64,000 nucleotides of DNA, taken from the NCBI GenBank assembly GCA_050955105.1, contig JBPBQZ010000033.1, forward strand, positions 1 through 64,000, written 5' to 3'. Both the position numbers and the translations under genes were made by a program. Positions 62,533 to 64,000 of the stretch are shown piece after piece. Positions within the stretch are counted from its first letter, which is position 1. Every line of letters starts with the position of its first letter. This stretch comes from JBPBQZ01 sp050955105. Lineage in GTDB: Bacteria > Pseudomonadota > Gammaproteobacteria > Burkholderiales > Burkholderiaceae. A model generated the notes under the pieces. The model did no database searches. It worked only from the letters and a program-made list of their open reading frames with translations, and was not told the DNA's origin.

Positions 62533-62615
62533 GGCCGGCGCACGCCCAATGTGGGCAATCGCCGGATCGACTAAAATCGCCGGGATTCCCTCATTGCGAA
62601 TACCTGCGCAACGCC

Positions 62616-63518
62616 ATGGCCTATAAAACAATTGAAGACACGATCGGTAATACGCCGCTCGTTCGGCTGGTCCGTTTGCCGGACGATGAAATCCGGCAGA
62701 GAAACAATGTGATCCTCGGCAAGCTGGAGGGCAATAACCCGGCGGGCTCAGTCAAGGATCGTCCGGCGCTGTCGATGATCAAGCGCGCGGAAGCGCGCGG
62801 CGACATCAAACCGGGCGACACGCTGATCGAAGCAACCAGCGGCAATACCGGAATCGCCTTGGCCATGGCTGCGGCACTGCGCGGCTATCGAATGATGCTC
62901 ATCATGCCGGAAGATCTGTCGGTCGAGCGGCAGCAGAGCATGGCGGCCTACGGTGCGCAGATCGTGCTGACGCCGGCTTCCGGCGGCATGGAATACGCTC
63001 GCGATCTGGCGGAGGAAAAGCGCGCGAAGGGCGAGGGCTTCATCCTGGATCAATTCGGCAATCCAGATAATCCGCTGGCGCATTACGAGACCACCGGTCC
63101 GGAGATATGGCGTGACACGGAAGGCCGCATTACGCACTTCGTATCGGCGATGGGCACCACGGGCACCATCATGGGTGTTTCGCAGTTTCTGAAGGAAAAG
63201 GACAGCGCAATCCAGATCGTCGGTGCCGAGCCGTCCGAAGGCTCGCGCATTCCAGGCATCCGCAAATGGCCGGAAAAGTATCGTCCGGGCATTTACGACC
63301 TGAGCCGCGTCGATCGGATCGAACCGGTCAGCCAAAGTGCCGCCGAAATCATGGCACGCCGGCTGGCGGCCGAGGAAGGCATCTTTTGCGGTATTTCAGC
63401 AGGCGGATCGTGCGAGGTGGCGCTACGCGTGGCGCGTGAAGTGGAGAATGCCACGATCGTGTTCGTAGTCTGCGACCGGGGCGATCGCTATCTGTCCACG
63501 GGCGTGTTCCCGGCCTGA
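62616..63518 (+). CDS. cysM: Cysteine synthase B
   Basis: A 300-residue PLP enzyme making cysteine (or S-sulfocysteine) from O-acetylserine. The PLP lysine is in NPAGSVKDRPALSMIKRAEA (near residue 47), the phosphate-binding loop is EATSGNTGIALAMAAAL, with TTGTIMGVSQFLKE and GISAGGSCEVALRVAREV later. The fold is that of CysM rather than CysK, judged by length and by the start AYKTIEDTIGNTPLVRLVRL. Its end converges on mltB. Confidence 0.95.
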   Translation: MAYKTIEDTIGNTPLVRLVRLPDDEIRQRNNVILGKLEGNNPAGSVKDRPALSMIKRAEARGDIKPGDTLIEATSGNTGIALAMAAALRGYRMMLIMPEDLSVERQQSMAAYGAQIVLTPASGGMEYARDLAEEKRAKGEGFILDQFGNPDNPLAHYETTGPEIWRDTEGRITHFVSAMGTTGTIMGVSQFLKEKDSAIQIVGAEPSEGSRIPGIRKWPEKYRPGIYDLSRVDRIEPVSQSAAEIMARRLAAEEGIFCGISAGGSCEVALRVAREVENATIVFVVCDRGDRYLSTGVFPA

Positions 63519-63560
63519 GCCAGCCGAGAGCGCCGAGAGCGCCGCGACCCGGGGTAAAAG

Positions 63561-64000
63561 TTATTGCGCGCTGATTTCGCCGCTCGCCTGCAGGCGAGCC
63601 TTGATCTTCTGGCCAAGCTGATACACGGCGAGCGCATAGAAGAAGCTGCGGTTATAGCGCGTGAGCACATAGAAATTCCGCAAGCCCAGCGCATATTGAG
63701 TGGGCTGGCCGGGCGTGGGCAGGTCGATGACGGTAACCGGCGTGCTGCGCTCGGCCGACTCGTCGGCCAGCGGCGGATCGAGCAGCATGCCCGCCTTGAG
63801 CAATTGGCCGAGCGCCCAGCGCGGCTCCGGCTGTCCATCGGCGGCCGCCTGCGCGATGCCGAGGCTGCCAGTGTCGCCGGCAATATTCCACACCACGGGT
63901 CGTCCTGCTTCCCAGCCATATTGCTTCAAGTAATTCGCCACGCTGCCAATTGCATCGGCGGGACTATTGCGCAGATCGATATTCTGCGAGCCGTCATAGT
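63561..64000 (-). CDS. mltB: Lytic murein transglycosylase B, C-terminal part; runs off the window
   Basis: The last 146 codons of a family-3 lytic transglycosylase that cleaves peptidoglycan. Visible are YDGSQNIDLRNSPADAIGSV, NYLKQYGWEAGRP, and GLRNFYVLTRYNRSFFYALA near the C-terminus, typical of MltB. The gene begins beyond base 64000 and runs toward the convergent cysM. The N-terminal lipobox and catalytic Glu cannot be seen. Confidence 0.92.
   Translation of the reverse strand, partial: YDGSQNIDLRNSPADAIGSVANYLKQYGWEAGRPVVWNIAGDTGSLGIAQAAADGQPEPRWALGQLLKAGMLLDPPLADESAERSTPVTVIDLPTPGQPTQYALGLRNFYVLTRYNRSFFYALAVYQLGQKIKARLQASGEISAQ

Overview
The window is a high-GC, densely packed chromosomal segment of a betaproteobacterium, most probably a member of the Burkholderiaceae. 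The evidence is gene order and protein similarity recalled from memory, not a database search. The run gyrA - serC - pheA - hisC - tyrA - aroA - cmk - rpsA - ihfB - lapA - lapB - rfaE1 - rfaD - comEA - cysM - (mltB), with ompA, ubiG, gph and ssrA (tmRNA) on the opposite strand before gyrA, is the Burkholderia/Paraburkholderia-type arrangement. An NAD-dependent molybdenum formate dehydrogenase (fdsGBAD) and large sets of branched-chain-amino-acid-type binding proteins also fit that family.

Layout: 1-7.6 kb holds the 5' part of pepN, a DUF4136 lipoprotein, a purine salvage/catabolism set on the minus strand (xdhC, an adenine-deaminase-type enzyme, guaD), dsbB and an amidase-signature enzyme. 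7.8-12.6 kb has a CPA2 cation/proton antiporter, a class-I glutamine-amidotransferase-like hydrolase with a long disordered N-terminus, and a citrate-type MFS symporter. 12.6-22 kb holds a TPR/glycosyltransferase-like protein, the fluoride channel crcB, the formate dehydrogenase operon (without fdhD/fdsC) and a divergent ModE/PBP-like regulator. 22-31 kb has an HSL-type esterase with an altered oxyanion motif, a CSS-EAL phosphodiesterase, an OPT transporter directly downstream of an OprC-like TonB-dependent copper receptor, and an LLM flavin oxidoreductase.

31.3-39.9 kb is a co-directional catabolic island: three tandem, paralogous periplasmic binding proteins with no permease or ATPase genes, then an acyl-CoA ligase, a thiolase-fold protein without the nucleophilic cysteine, its DUF35 partner, and an SDR dehydrogenase. 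The likely logic is capture of a carboxylic acid, CoA activation and chain shortening; the substrate is unknown.

40-42.5 kb is an accessory patch next to the tmRNA gene: a small membrane protein, a VOC protein, and a convergent AT-richer pair consisting of a DUF488 gene and a partner gene broken by a one-base frameshift. From 42.6 kb to the end the sequence is core genome: tmRNA, gph, ubiG, ompA, gyrA, aromatic amino acid and serine biosynthesis, ribosomal protein S1, IHF-beta, LPS assembly and heptose genes, DNA uptake protein, cysteine synthase and the 3' part of mltB.

The points most worth a second look are the orphan triple binding-protein/thiolase-DUF35 cluster, the DUF488 module beside ssrA, the copper receptor-OPT pair, and an 11-copy, 12-bp coding minisatellite at the end of tyrA. 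I found no CRISPR array, no rRNA, no conventional tRNA gene and no insertion sequence.
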